22,511 nt of DNA from a virus, in IMG/VR virus record IMGVR_UViG_3300031841_003548, positions 1 through 22,511 of that record, one strand, 5' to 3'. Below the pieces are notes generated by a model. The model was not told where the DNA came from. It worked only from the letters and a program-made list of their open reading frames with translations, and ran no database searches. Positions within the stretch are counted from its first letter, which is position 1. Every line of letters begins with the position of its first letter. The position numbers and the translations under genes are program-made. Positions 1-6,600 of this stretch are shown piece by piece.

Positions 1-8
1 TATTTATA

Positions 9-692
9 ATGAAAAATCAATACTATGGTTTTGAGCTGAAAGATATGATAAGGCAGTTTATTACTGCCTTTAATAGTATTGTAATAAACAGATATAATAA
101 AAGTAAGACTGTTGTAGATCAGCTCAAAGTTGGTTTTTATTACGGTCCTAAAGAACGTGCACTTCATGATGTAGTCAATAAAGCAGGCTCTTTAAAGCTC
201 CCAGTTGTTGCTGTACATTATACATCTATTACTAGAGACCCTGATAGAGTCTTTAATAAGATACCTGGTTTTTATTTCAGCAAAGCACCTACAGTGAGCG
301 CCGGTGCCCTTAATTCTGATCATTTAAAAACACCATTACCAGTTAATGTTGGTATCAACATGTCTATTATGACAAAGTTTCAAACAGACATGGATCAAAT
401 TATTAGTAACTTTGCTCCCTATAACAATCCATATATTATAATGAGCTGGATTATACCTACATCTCAAAACTTAGCTAGTAACTATGAAATTAGATCAGAG
501 GTATTATGGTCAGGAGATATAAGTTTAGATTACCCTATTGAAGTATCTAGTACTCAACCTGCAAGGGTTATTGCTAATACGAGTTTTACAATTAAAGGTT
601 GGTTATTCAAAGGCCCAGCTGCTGAAGATACTAAGAACATTTTCACAATAGATCAAAAATTTGTCCCTGTGAGTGGGTTTGATTATGAGTAA
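9..692 (+). CDS. 15: gp15-like tail sheath stabiliser / tail completion protein
   Basis: Predicted terminator of the contractile tail: in T4, gp15 forms a hexameric ring that caps the finished tail and sheath and docks it to the neck. The 227-residue protein follows the gp15 pattern as I know it. There is an N-terminal segment with YYGFELKDMIRQF, then a strand containing QLKVGFYYGPKERAL, then PLPVNVGINMSIMTKFQTDM followed by a DQIISNF helix and a run of strands ending FTIKGWLF. T4 gp15 is somewhat longer (about 270) because of a C-terminal tail missing here. The start is the ATG at 9; only eight bases of leader are in the window, so an upstream start cannot be excluded. The stop overlaps the next gene by eight bases, which suggests coupled translation. 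Position just ahead of portal and neck genes fits a head-tail joining role. Confidence 0.82.
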   Translation: MKNQYYGFELKDMIRQFITAFNSIVINRYNKSKTVVDQLKVGFYYGPKERALHDVVNKAGSLKLPVVAVHYTSITRDPDRVFNKIPGFYFSKAPTVSAGALNSDHLKTPLPVNVGINMSIMTKFQTDMDQIISNFAPYNNPYIIMSWIIPTSQNLASNYEIRSEVLWSGDISLDYPIEVSSTQPARVIANTSFTIKGWLFKGPAAEDTKNIFTIDQKFVPVSGFDYE

Positions 693-1161
693 ATTTATAA
701 AATACAATAGTACATTAACTGATGTAACGTCATTTAGCGCGAACTTTGAAACACAAGAATTATCTGCTAGACCAGAATTTTCTAAGGACAATACTTATAC
801 AACTCTAACATGTGGTTTTTCTGGTAGTAGAACTTTTACTGGTTATGGTCTTGATTCAGTAGAGAGTATTCTGTTAAGCGCAACAAATAATGCATTAGTA
901 TTTACTAATGCTGCAAGTGGTTTATTTGTTAATTGGCCTGTCTCTGGATTTACATCTATTTCATCTTTATGTGACGGGGCGACATTAGATCCACCACTTT
1001 CAGGACTGCTTTTTAGCGACTTTACCCTAAATAACTATAATACTATGACTGTAAATTTCCCTGAGTTAACAGCGACTGGCTCTATTGACATTATTCCTAT
1101 GAACGCTGCAGGTTATGGTAGTTTAGTAAACGATATAGGTACAACAATAACAATTAATTAA
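685..1161 (+). CDS. Small beta-rich structural protein, IPT/TIG-like pattern, unknown role
   Basis: A 158-residue protein starting at the ATG at 685, which overlaps the end of the gp15-like gene. An in-frame GTG at 673 would add four residues and is less likely. I do not recognise a T4 counterpart. It is not gp19 tail tube, although the size and place would suit, because none of the tube-protein sequence pattern is present. The region from about residue 45 to the end alternates short strands in an immunoglobulin-like IPT/TIG order: RTFTGYGLDSVESILL early, NYNTMTVNFPELTATGSIDI then MNAAGYGSL late. In other proteins such folds decorate capsids, neck or fibres. Its place between the sheath terminator and portal makes a neck or head-decoration role plausible, but this is inference. 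No signal peptide or membrane segment is visible. Confidence 0.5.
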   Translation: MSKFIKYNSTLTDVTSFSANFETQELSARPEFSKDNTYTTLTCGFSGSRTFTGYGLDSVESILLSATNNALVFTNAASGLFVNWPVSGFTSISSLCDGATLDPPLSGLLFSDFTLNNYNTMTVNFPELTATGSIDIIPMNAAGYGSLVNDIGTTITIN

Positions 1162-1162
1162 T

Positions 1163-2950
1163 ATGGCAGACGACGGAAAAAAAGGAACATTCGGTAGAGG
1201 TTTACAAAAGTTTATAGCTAATAACTTACCGTATAGGTCACCAGCGGCAATTATCGATGATGTTGCGGCAGAAAACCCTAAGTTTAAAGAGTTCTATAAA
1301 GCTGGTACGGTACGTAAAGAACTATTAGCTCAACACTCTGTTATAGCTCCTAAACTACCAGAAGGGTCGCACCCGGTAGGTTCGTTTTTAGCTGACAAGG
1401 CTTATAACGAATTAATGTACGCTACATTAGACGTAGATAAGTATCGTCGTATTAGAGATTATCGTACAATGGCACAATTTGCCGAAGTCGCGGATGCTTT
1501 AGATGAAATCTGTGATGAATTTTTAAACGAAGACGAACATGGTAATATGATTAATCTCAAATTGCGAAATATTGTTGGAGATTTTGACCCTCTAATAAGT
1601 AAACAATTACATACTGAGTTTAATAAATTTATTAATCTTTTTGACTTAAAAGAAAATGCCTGGGAGTACGTTAGAGGTTTACTTGTTGATGGAGAGTTAT
1701 ATTTTGAAAATATTATTCATGAAAAGCATTTAAGAGAAGGAATCCTAGGTGTAATAAATGTTCCCGTACAAGCAATTGACCCGGTATATGATAATTTTCA
1801 AAATATGCATGTAAAGGCGTTTTTGTTGCGTAAAGCTAAACATCACAAAGAGCAAGATGAACATCAAGATGCTTATACTGGCATGCAAGACAAAGATTTT
1901 ATTCCAATGGAAAAAAATCAGGTTACGTATATTAACTCTGGTACATGGAATGAAAATAAAACATTTAGAATACCTTTTATTGAAAATGCCCGTCGCGCGT
2001 ATAGACAATTATCATTAATTGAAGATTCTATTATCATATATCGACTAGTTAGAGCTCCGGAGCGGTTAGTATTTAATGTGGATGTCGGTAACATGAGTCC
2101 ACCGAAAGCAGAGAGTTATATTCGTAAACTTATGCAAAACTATTGGAGTAAAAAAGCTTTTAGTTTAGATGAAAATAAGAGAGTTAATTCTTTTAACCCG
2201 CAGTCAATATTAGATGCTTACTGGTTTCCAAAAAGAGAAGGTAGTACTGGGACAGAAGTTAATACCTTACCTGGTGGTCAAAATTTAGGAGAGTTACAAG
2301 ACTTAGTTTATTTCGTTAAGAAGTTATACAAAGCTCTTAAAGTACCTACCAATAGAGTAGATGTTGAAAATTCTCAATATAGCGCAGACGCTAATGTATT
2401 GAGAGAAGAATTAAAATTTGCTAACTTTATTGTTAGATTACAACATCAATTTGCAAAAGGATTAAAAGATGCATTTGTCACTCATCTCAAGCTCAAAGAT
2501 ATGTGGGGTCAGTTCGATTTAAAAGAAAATGCTTTTGACTTAGAGTTTACACCGCCCCGGAATTATTTTGAATTACGTAAGCAACAGATACTTGATCTTA
2601 AAGTTAATAATTTCAATACCCTTACTTCTAATGAATCTATATCTAAAGGGTACAGTCAGAAAGAATATCTCGGGTGGACAGATGAGCAGATTAAAGCCAA
2701 TAGAGAGTGGTTACGTAAAGATGCTGCTTTACAGCATGAATTAGAAGGTATACGAAGTGGTGGAGCTGATTGGGCAGCAGGAGGAGGAGCAGCAGCACCA
2801 ATGGGAGGAGGAGCGCCTGCAGGTCCTGGTGGAGAAGAGATGCCACCTGATATGGGCCCGGATGCAGCACCTGACGCAGGCGGCGAAGAAGCACCTGCAC
2901 CTGAACCTGTACCTACTCCTGGTGGGGAAACTTCAGCGTTGCCGACATAA
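1163..2950 (+). CDS. 20: gp20-like portal vertex protein
   Basis: The 595-residue portal subunit: twelve copies form the head vertex ring through which DNA is packaged and ejected and to which neck and scaffold attach. Recognisable T4 gp20-family stretches include AQFAEVADALDEICDEF, a WEYVRGLLVDGELYFE block, RAPERLVFNVDVGNMSP, then AESYIRKLMQNYWSKK, and near the clip/crown region VENSQYSADANVLREELKFA with FVRLQHQFAKGLKDAF. Length is slightly above T4 gp20 (524). The excess is a C-terminal tail from about residue 532 made almost entirely of Gly, Ala, Pro and Glu, which looks disordered and lies beyond the conserved fold. The start ATG at 1163 has an AT-rich leader without a Shine-Dalgarno sequence. 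The stop codon TAA at 2948-2950 is itself the first part of the late-promoter-like box of the next gene. Confidence 0.93.
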   Translation: MADDGKKGTFGRGLQKFIANNLPYRSPAAIIDDVAAENPKFKEFYKAGTVRKELLAQHSVIAPKLPEGSHPVGSFLADKAYNELMYATLDVDKYRRIRDYRTMAQFAEVADALDEICDEFLNEDEHGNMINLKLRNIVGDFDPLISKQLHTEFNKFINLFDLKENAWEYVRGLLVDGELYFENIIHEKHLREGILGVINVPVQAIDPVYDNFQNMHVKAFLLRKAKHHKEQDEHQDAYTGMQDKDFIPMEKNQVTYINSGTWNENKTFRIPFIENARRAYRQLSLIEDSIIIYRLVRAPERLVFNVDVGNMSPPKAESYIRKLMQNYWSKKAFSLDENKRVNSFNPQSILDAYWFPKREGSTGTEVNTLPGGQNLGELQDLVYFVKKLYKALKVPTNRVDVENSQYSADANVLREELKFANFIVRLQHQFAKGLKDAFVTHLKLKDMWGQFDLKENAFDLEFTPPRNYFELRKQQILDLKVNNFNTLTSNESISKGYSQKEYLGWTDEQIKANREWLRKDAALQHELEGIRSGGADWAAGGGAAAPMGGGAPAGPGGEEMPPDMGPDAAPDAGGEEAPAPEPVPTPGGETSALPT

Positions 2951-2956
2951 ATAATT
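2947..2956 (+). promoter_or_regulatory. T4-late-type promoter box before the neck gene
   Basis: ATAAATAATT directly overlaps the portal stop codon and ends two bases before the GTG start at 2959. With T4 late geometry (box centred near -10, +1 six bases after the final A of the TAAATA core, here at 2953) the transcript would begin at 2959, the start codon itself. Box resemblance is seen; promoter activity is inferred. Confidence 0.55.
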
Positions 2957-2958
2957 AT

Positions 2959-4308
2959 GTGGCTACAGATATCTGGTCAGATTCATATTTAAGTGCTGGT
3001 GGTTTAGTATATTCTACATATTTAGCTAACCAGGTAACTACATATCAGCGTTTAGCAGATAGAATATCATACGCTCTTGGTTGGCCTATTGTTAATTTAG
3101 AGTTACACGGCAATCAAATATATACAAATATTGCTCAGTCTGTTGAATTTTTTAGTAAATACGCCGGTTACACAGAAGAGCATTTAGTTTTTGATAGTGA
3201 TAAGTATACCCGTGGCAAAGGTTTAGATATCGCAGAGCTATTAACTCTTACTCCAGAGCTTACAGCGACATATGATTCTACTATTGAAGTTACTACTCGT
3301 ACTACTTCAGAAGTAGCAACAACAACAGGTAGAGATTTTAATGCTGGTAGTGAAGGTACATTTATTTCATTATTCGAATTTAATGTAGGCGACGCTTCTG
3401 TCGATCCGTCGGAATATACATTTACTGTAACTCTCAATGATTCCAACGCACAGGTTTCAAAAGCTTTAGTTATTGCTGTTTCAGGAGATACAGCGTCTGA
3501 ATCTGCTGATGTTAGTCTTACTCAATATGGTGATGTATTTACGACATCAACTGAAATCTTCGAAGTAAGTGCAATACCCGGGACTACAACGGAACAAGTT
3601 GGTGGTAGTTATACAAACGCAGTCTCGGTTGGTATATTATTAGGCGATCAAATGACTAAAGCAGGATCTGTTAATGCGAACCGCAATGCTGTATCTACTG
3701 ACGCTACAACTACCCAACAGCTTACAACCCAAAAACCTATTATTGGAAACTTTGATGATTTAACAAGACAAAGACGTAAAGTAATAGATGTATATAGCCA
3801 TGAAGAGTCAAGTAGTAGTAGTTTAAATACATTATTTACAATTGAACAAACTTTAGCGCAACAAACATATTTTAGTTATGCTATGGGTAATTATGGTTTT
3901 GACTTAATTAGCTGGTACGTCCTCAAACAATGGTTAGAGACTCGAGAGAAAATGCTTTCTACAAAACGATACTTCAAGTTTGATGAACGTACTCAGCATT
4001 TATTACTAGTACCGGAACCGAAAACCGGTGAACGTTTTTATGGTTGTGTAAGTTGTTATGTTGAAAAACCAATTAGAGATATAATTAAAGAACCGTGGGT
4101 TTTTCAATACGCGCTAGCTTTAACTAAAATCACACTAGGTCGTGTCAGAGGTAAGTTTGGTAACGCTCAGTTATTTGGTGGTACTAGCTTAGATACGTCT
4201 ATCCTTCAAGAAGGTCTCCAAGAAAAGAAAGAGCTAGAAGAGATGATGACCACAGGCGGATCAACCGGGTTTGGAGACGGTGCACCACCAATGTTTTTTG
4301 TTGGGTAA
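2959..4308 (+). CDS. Neck protein candidate, gp13-like
   Basis: A 449-residue protein starting with GTG at 2959. An ATG two bases earlier is in another frame and stops quickly. The N-terminal region (about residues 28-75) has a helical pattern LADRISYALGWPIVNLEL followed by NQIYTNIAQSVEFFSKYAGY. The C-terminal third contains YFKFDERTQHLLLVPEP, CYVEKPIRDI, a helix WVFQYALALTKITLGRVRGK with a downstream FGGTSLD, and an end reading PPMFFVG. This resembles the organisation of T4-like gp13 neck/head-completion proteins as I recall them, with a Thr/Ser-rich beta insertion (about residues 95-270) that makes it longer than T4 gp13 (309). The position between portal and head-completion nuclease supports a connector role. 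The assignment is tentative; it could be another lineage-specific neck protein. Confidence 0.5.
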   Translation: MATDIWSDSYLSAGGLVYSTYLANQVTTYQRLADRISYALGWPIVNLELHGNQIYTNIAQSVEFFSKYAGYTEEHLVFDSDKYTRGKGLDIAELLTLTPELTATYDSTIEVTTRTTSEVATTTGRDFNAGSEGTFISLFEFNVGDASVDPSEYTFTVTLNDSNAQVSKALVIAVSGDTASESADVSLTQYGDVFTTSTEIFEVSAIPGTTTEQVGGSYTNAVSVGILLGDQMTKAGSVNANRNAVSTDATTTQQLTTQKPIIGNFDDLTRQRRKVIDVYSHEESSSSSLNTLFTIEQTLAQQTYFSYAMGNYGFDLISWYVLKQWLETREKMLSTKRYFKFDERTQHLLLVPEPKTGERFYGCVSCYVEKPIRDIIKEPWVFQYALALTKITLGRVRGKFGNAQLFGGTSLDTSILQEGLQEKKELEEMMTTGGSTGFGDGAPPMFFVG

Positions 4309-4778
4309 TGGCACTTCACAAAAAAGGGGATTTCAAGAAAGGTATATATCGTCCGATATATAAACACAAATTCTTAGGTAAAAAATTCCCACAATATAGA
4401 AGCTCGTGGGAACTTCATTTCTTTAAATGGTGTGATTATAATGCTAACGTTTTAGAGTGGACGAGTGAAGGTATTATAGTTCCATATGTAAGCCCTTTAG
4501 ATACTAAAACTCATAGATACTTTGTTGATAATAGTTTAGTACTAAATGAGCGAGGTAATAAGCGAAGATACTTAGTAGAGATTAAACCATACAGTCAAAC
4601 CCAGCGCCCAGTAATGCGTGGTCGTAAGAAACAAAGTACGTTTTTACATGAGCAGGCTACATACGATGTTAATCAAGCGAAATGGAGAGCTGCTAAGCAA
4701 TGGGCAGATGATCATGGTTATAAGTTCCTTATTTTAACAGAAAGAGAACTATTTAGCGGAAAAAGCGCAAAGAGATAA
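4308..4778 (+). CDS. 4: gp4-like head completion nuclease
   Basis: A 156-residue protein of the T4 gp4 (gp50/gp65) head-completion family, needed to finish DNA-filled heads before tail joining. Family hallmarks are clear: YRSSWELHFFKWCD at residues 30-43, NVLEWTSEGIIVPYVSPLD at 47-65, then THRYFVDN around 68-75 and RRYLVEIKPYSQT at 86-98. The D75 followed by E91-I-K93 spacing fits a PD-(D/E)xK nuclease core, with E35 a likely additional active-site residue. The usual family motif PDF is VDN here, keeping the Asp but changing its neighbours. The start codon at 4308 overlaps the preceding stop as TAATG, implying translational coupling with the neck gene. Length matches the T4 protein (about 150). 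Confidence 0.88.
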   Translation: MALHKKGDFKKGIYRPIYKHKFLGKKFPQYRSSWELHFFKWCDYNANVLEWTSEGIIVPYVSPLDTKTHRYFVDNSLVLNERGNKRRYLVEIKPYSQTQRPVMRGRKKQSTFLHEQATYDVNQAKWRAAKQWADDHGYKFLILTERELFSGKSAKR

Positions 4779-4787
4779 TAAATAATT
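4776..4787 (+). promoter_or_regulatory. T4-late-type promoter box before gp21
   Basis: TAATAAATAATT begins at the stop codon of the gp4-like gene. The core ends at 4784, so T4-like geometry would place +1 near 4790 and give about a seven-base leader before the ATG at 4797, one of the longest in this window. No Shine-Dalgarno sequence is evident in that leader. Confidence 0.5.
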
Positions 4788-4796
4788 TATAAGATT

Positions 4797-5453
4797 ATGT
4801 CATTTAAGTTACTTGTCGAAAAAACAGACCCGCAAGAGTTTGAGTATATTCTCGAAGAGAAAAATACAAAAGAATCTCCGAGGTTATATATCAAAGGACC
4901 ATATATGATGGCAGATGGTGTTAACAAAAACAAACGCATATATGATCTTGATAATATGATTGAGGAAGTCGCGCGGTATGAAAAAGAAATGATTAAAAAC
5001 GACCGCGCGATGGGAGAATTAAATCACCCTACTACTGCTGATGTAGATCTCGAAAGGGCTTGTCATATAGTAACTGAATTGAAACAAGAAGGTAGTACTT
5101 TTATTGGTAAGAGTAAAGTATTACAAACTCCATGTGGTGAAATTGTTCGAAAACTCATCATGGATGACGTTCAACTTGGTATGTCTTCCAGAGCTCTTGG
5201 TAAAATTGATCAAGATGGAGATATCGGTAAAGTAACTGAAATGAAACTAGTAGCTATTGATTGTGTTGCTGATCCTTCTTATTCTGATGCTTTTGTAAAT
5301 GGTATTTTAGAGTCAAAACAATGGATTTTAAATAAAGAAGGTACATTTGAAGAGCACTATGATAAGTTCGAAGACAGCTTAAAGAATTTACCACGTAAAG
5401 ATGTTAATGATTTCTTAACGGAAAAAATTATTGCGTTTATCCGAAATATATAA
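4797..5453 (+). CDS. 21: gp21-like prohead core protease
   Basis: A 218-residue serine protease that resides in the prohead core and, on activation, cleaves scaffold, core and capsid proteins after (L/I)-x-E sites. Family pattern: KGPYMMADGVNKNKRIYDLD (residues 33-52), MGELNHP with the likely catalytic His77, then GMSSRALG near 128-135 with the nucleophilic serine (Ser130 or Ser131), and a following VAIDCVADPSY block. These correspond to the His and Ser of T4 gp21 and the herpesvirus-type assembly proteases. Length matches T4 gp21 (212). It sits between the head-completion nuclease and the core/scaffold genes in the T4 order 21-22-23, with the small core gene moved between 21 and 22. Confidence 0.93.
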   Translation: MSFKLLVEKTDPQEFEYILEEKNTKESPRLYIKGPYMMADGVNKNKRIYDLDNMIEEVARYEKEMIKNDRAMGELNHPTTADVDLERACHIVTELKQEGSTFIGKSKVLQTPCGEIVRKLIMDDVQLGMSSRALGKIDQDGDIGKVTEMKLVAIDCVADPSYSDAFVNGILESKQWILNKEGTFEEHYDKFEDSLKNLPRKDVNDFLTEKIIAFIRNI

Positions 5454-5471
5454 GAAAAATAGCGAAAAGAA

Positions 5472-5482
5472 TATAAATAATT
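5472..5482 (+). promoter_or_regulatory. T4-late promoter, perfect TATAAATA
   Basis: A perfect TATAAATA at 5472-5479, continuing ATT, ends seven bases before the ATG at 5486. T4 late geometry puts the transcription start at 5485, one base from the start codon. It would drive the core protein, scaffold and possibly capsid genes late in infection under a gp55-type sigma factor. Confidence 0.65.
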
Positions 5483-5485
5483 AAG

Positions 5486-5629
5486 ATGGACCAAAAACAA
5501 GACATCAAAAGTTTTATCTCTAATGTAGTAGATAAAAACTATGCAGCTGCAAACAAAAATTTGCAGTCTGTTGTTAATGCAAAACTCAAAGAGAGGGTTG
5601 CAAAAGCTAAAAAGAAAAATTTATTTTAA
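5486..5629 (+). CDS. Small prohead core protein, gp67-like
   Basis: A 47-residue basic, helical protein that I read directly between gp21 and gp22. It begins MDQKQDIKSFISNVVDKN, continues YAAANKNLQSVVNAKLKERV, and ends with AKAKKKNLF and a TAA. Its own start sits just behind a perfect late promoter and its stop lies five bases before the scaffold ATG. In T4 the small core proteins gp67 (PIP) and gp68 lie beside gp21. The Ala/Lys helix with a repeated LQSVVNAKL-type pattern is in keeping with gp67-like proteins of marine T4-likes, though the acidic tail of T4 gp67 is absent. The function as an internal prohead core component is inferred from place, size and composition. The open frame overlapping it in another phase (from 5541) is an upstream extension of the scaffold frame. 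Confidence 0.7.
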   Translation: MDQKQDIKSFISNVVDKNYAAANKNLQSVVNAKLKERVAKAKKKNLF

Positions 5630-5633
5630 GATC

Positions 5634-6515
5634 ATGAGCAAGATATCTGATTTATTACAAGAAGTTGGGAAAGACGTTCTTACAGAAGAAAGTCTTGAGC
5701 AAATTGAAACAGTCTTTAAAGAGGCTGTAGACCAAAAAGCTGAAGAACGCGCTCAAATCGCGACTGAAGCAGCACTACAAGTACAAGACGACGAACACTC
5801 GAAGAAACTTGAAGAGCTCTTGGAAGCAATAGATAAAGATCACGCGAAGAAACTCGAGAAAGTTGTTGAGGCTGTTGACGCCGACAGAACACGTAAGCTC
5901 AAAAACATTATTCGTAAGTATCAGACATCTCTTAACGAAGAAGCTAATGGCCTTAAGGATACAGTTGTTGAATCCGTTTCAGATTATCTTGACTCATATA
6001 TTAACGAAGCGATTCCAACTAAGACAATTGAAGAAGCCACCAAGAATCGTCGCGCTATGGAGGTCTTAGAACAATTTCGCAAGACATTATCAGTTGATAT
6101 GGTACTTGCTAATGAATCTATCAGAGAAGCCGTTAAGGACGGTAAAGCTACTATTGAAGAATCTAAAAAGCAAATTGCTGATCTTACTGAAAGGGCATCT
6201 GATCTTAAAGTTCAGTTAGAAAGCACACAAAAAGAATTATTCTTAGAAAAGAAACTTGCTGGCTTTGATGAAAAGAAATCCAATTTTGTAAGAAAGACAT
6301 TCGCAGATAAAGAATTGTCTTTCATCGAAGAAAATTTTGACTACACAGTTACAATGTTTGATAAGAAAGCTCAAGAAGCTCTCGAAGTTATCAAAGAAGA
6401 AGCTACTAAGGATTGTAAAGCCCAGGAAGCTGAAGTAGTTGTAGAAGAGAGCTCATCTGCTCCTAAGTCTGCGACCGAACTTTACGCTGCTGAGTTAGCT
6501 AACATGAGACTGTAA
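5634..6515 (+). CDS. 22: gp22-like prohead scaffold protein
   Basis: The 293-residue main scaffold of the prohead: it forms the internal core around which gp23 assembles and is degraded by gp21. I chose the ATG at 5634 (MSKISDLLQEVGKDVLTEES) over the longer frame from 5541 because those 31 extra residues overlap the small core gene and read as non-coding. The protein is almost entirely charged heptad-like helix. Near residues 45-90 it contains a repeated unit HSKKLEELLEAIDKD / HAKKLEKVVEAVDAD / RTRKLKNIIR, a tandem coiled-coil repeat. Many L-x-E and I-x-E triplets suit gp21 processing. The motif FDEKKSNFVRKTFADKEL with a following FIEENFDYTV block is typical of gp22. Length is close to T4 gp22 (269). 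Confidence 0.9.
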   Translation: MSKISDLLQEVGKDVLTEESLEQIETVFKEAVDQKAEERAQIATEAALQVQDDEHSKKLEELLEAIDKDHAKKLEKVVEAVDADRTRKLKNIIRKYQTSLNEEANGLKDTVVESVSDYLDSYINEAIPTKTIEEATKNRRAMEVLEQFRKTLSVDMVLANESIREAVKDGKATIEESKKQIADLTERASDLKVQLESTQKELFLEKKLAGFDEKKSNFVRKTFADKELSFIEENFDYTVTMFDKKAQEALEVIKEEATKDCKAQEAEVVVEESSSAPKSATELYAAELANMRL

Positions 6516-6553
6516 AGTAGTCTAAAACTACTGTTGAGGTATATTAATTACCT
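6516..6553 (+). other. Two small hairpins in the gp22-gp23 spacer
   Basis: Right after the scaffold stop, AGTAGT-CTAAA-ACTACT (6516-6532) and then AGGTA-TATTAAT-TACCT (6537-6553) each form perfect short stems. Neither is followed by a T run, so they do not look like intrinsic terminators. They may be RNA processing or stabilising elements ahead of the highly expressed capsid gene. The base pairing is seen; the role is speculative. Confidence 0.4.
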
Positions 6554-6578
6554 GATTCTCCAATGCAACGGAAAAACA

Positions 6579-6590
6579 TTAAATAAAGGA
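6579..6590 (+). promoter_or_regulatory. Late-promoter-like box and Shine-Dalgarno-like run before gp23
   Basis: TTAAATA (6579-6585) is followed by AAAGGA (6585-6590), ten bases before the ATG at 6601. This is the only late gene here with an evident purine-rich Shine-Dalgarno-like sequence, which suits very high expression. If the box worked with T4 spacing the transcript would begin near 6591 and exclude that sequence, so either the promoter lies elsewhere or the AAAGGA serves only read-through mRNA from upstream. Confidence 0.45.
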
Positions 6591-6600
6591 AAATAAAATT

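Noticed and set aside
673-684. GTG start for the IPT/TIG-like gene
   Set aside because: The ATG at 685 forms a tidy overlap with the previous stop and the four extra residues add nothing recognisable.
685-1161. Tail tube gp19 (right size and rough position)
   Set aside because: No tube-protein sequence pattern; the strand order reads as IPT/TIG-like instead.
5541-5633. Extended start of the scaffold gene at 5541
   Set aside because: The extra 31 residues overlap the small core gene in another frame and have no leader signal; the ATG at 5634 begins a typical gp22 N-terminus.
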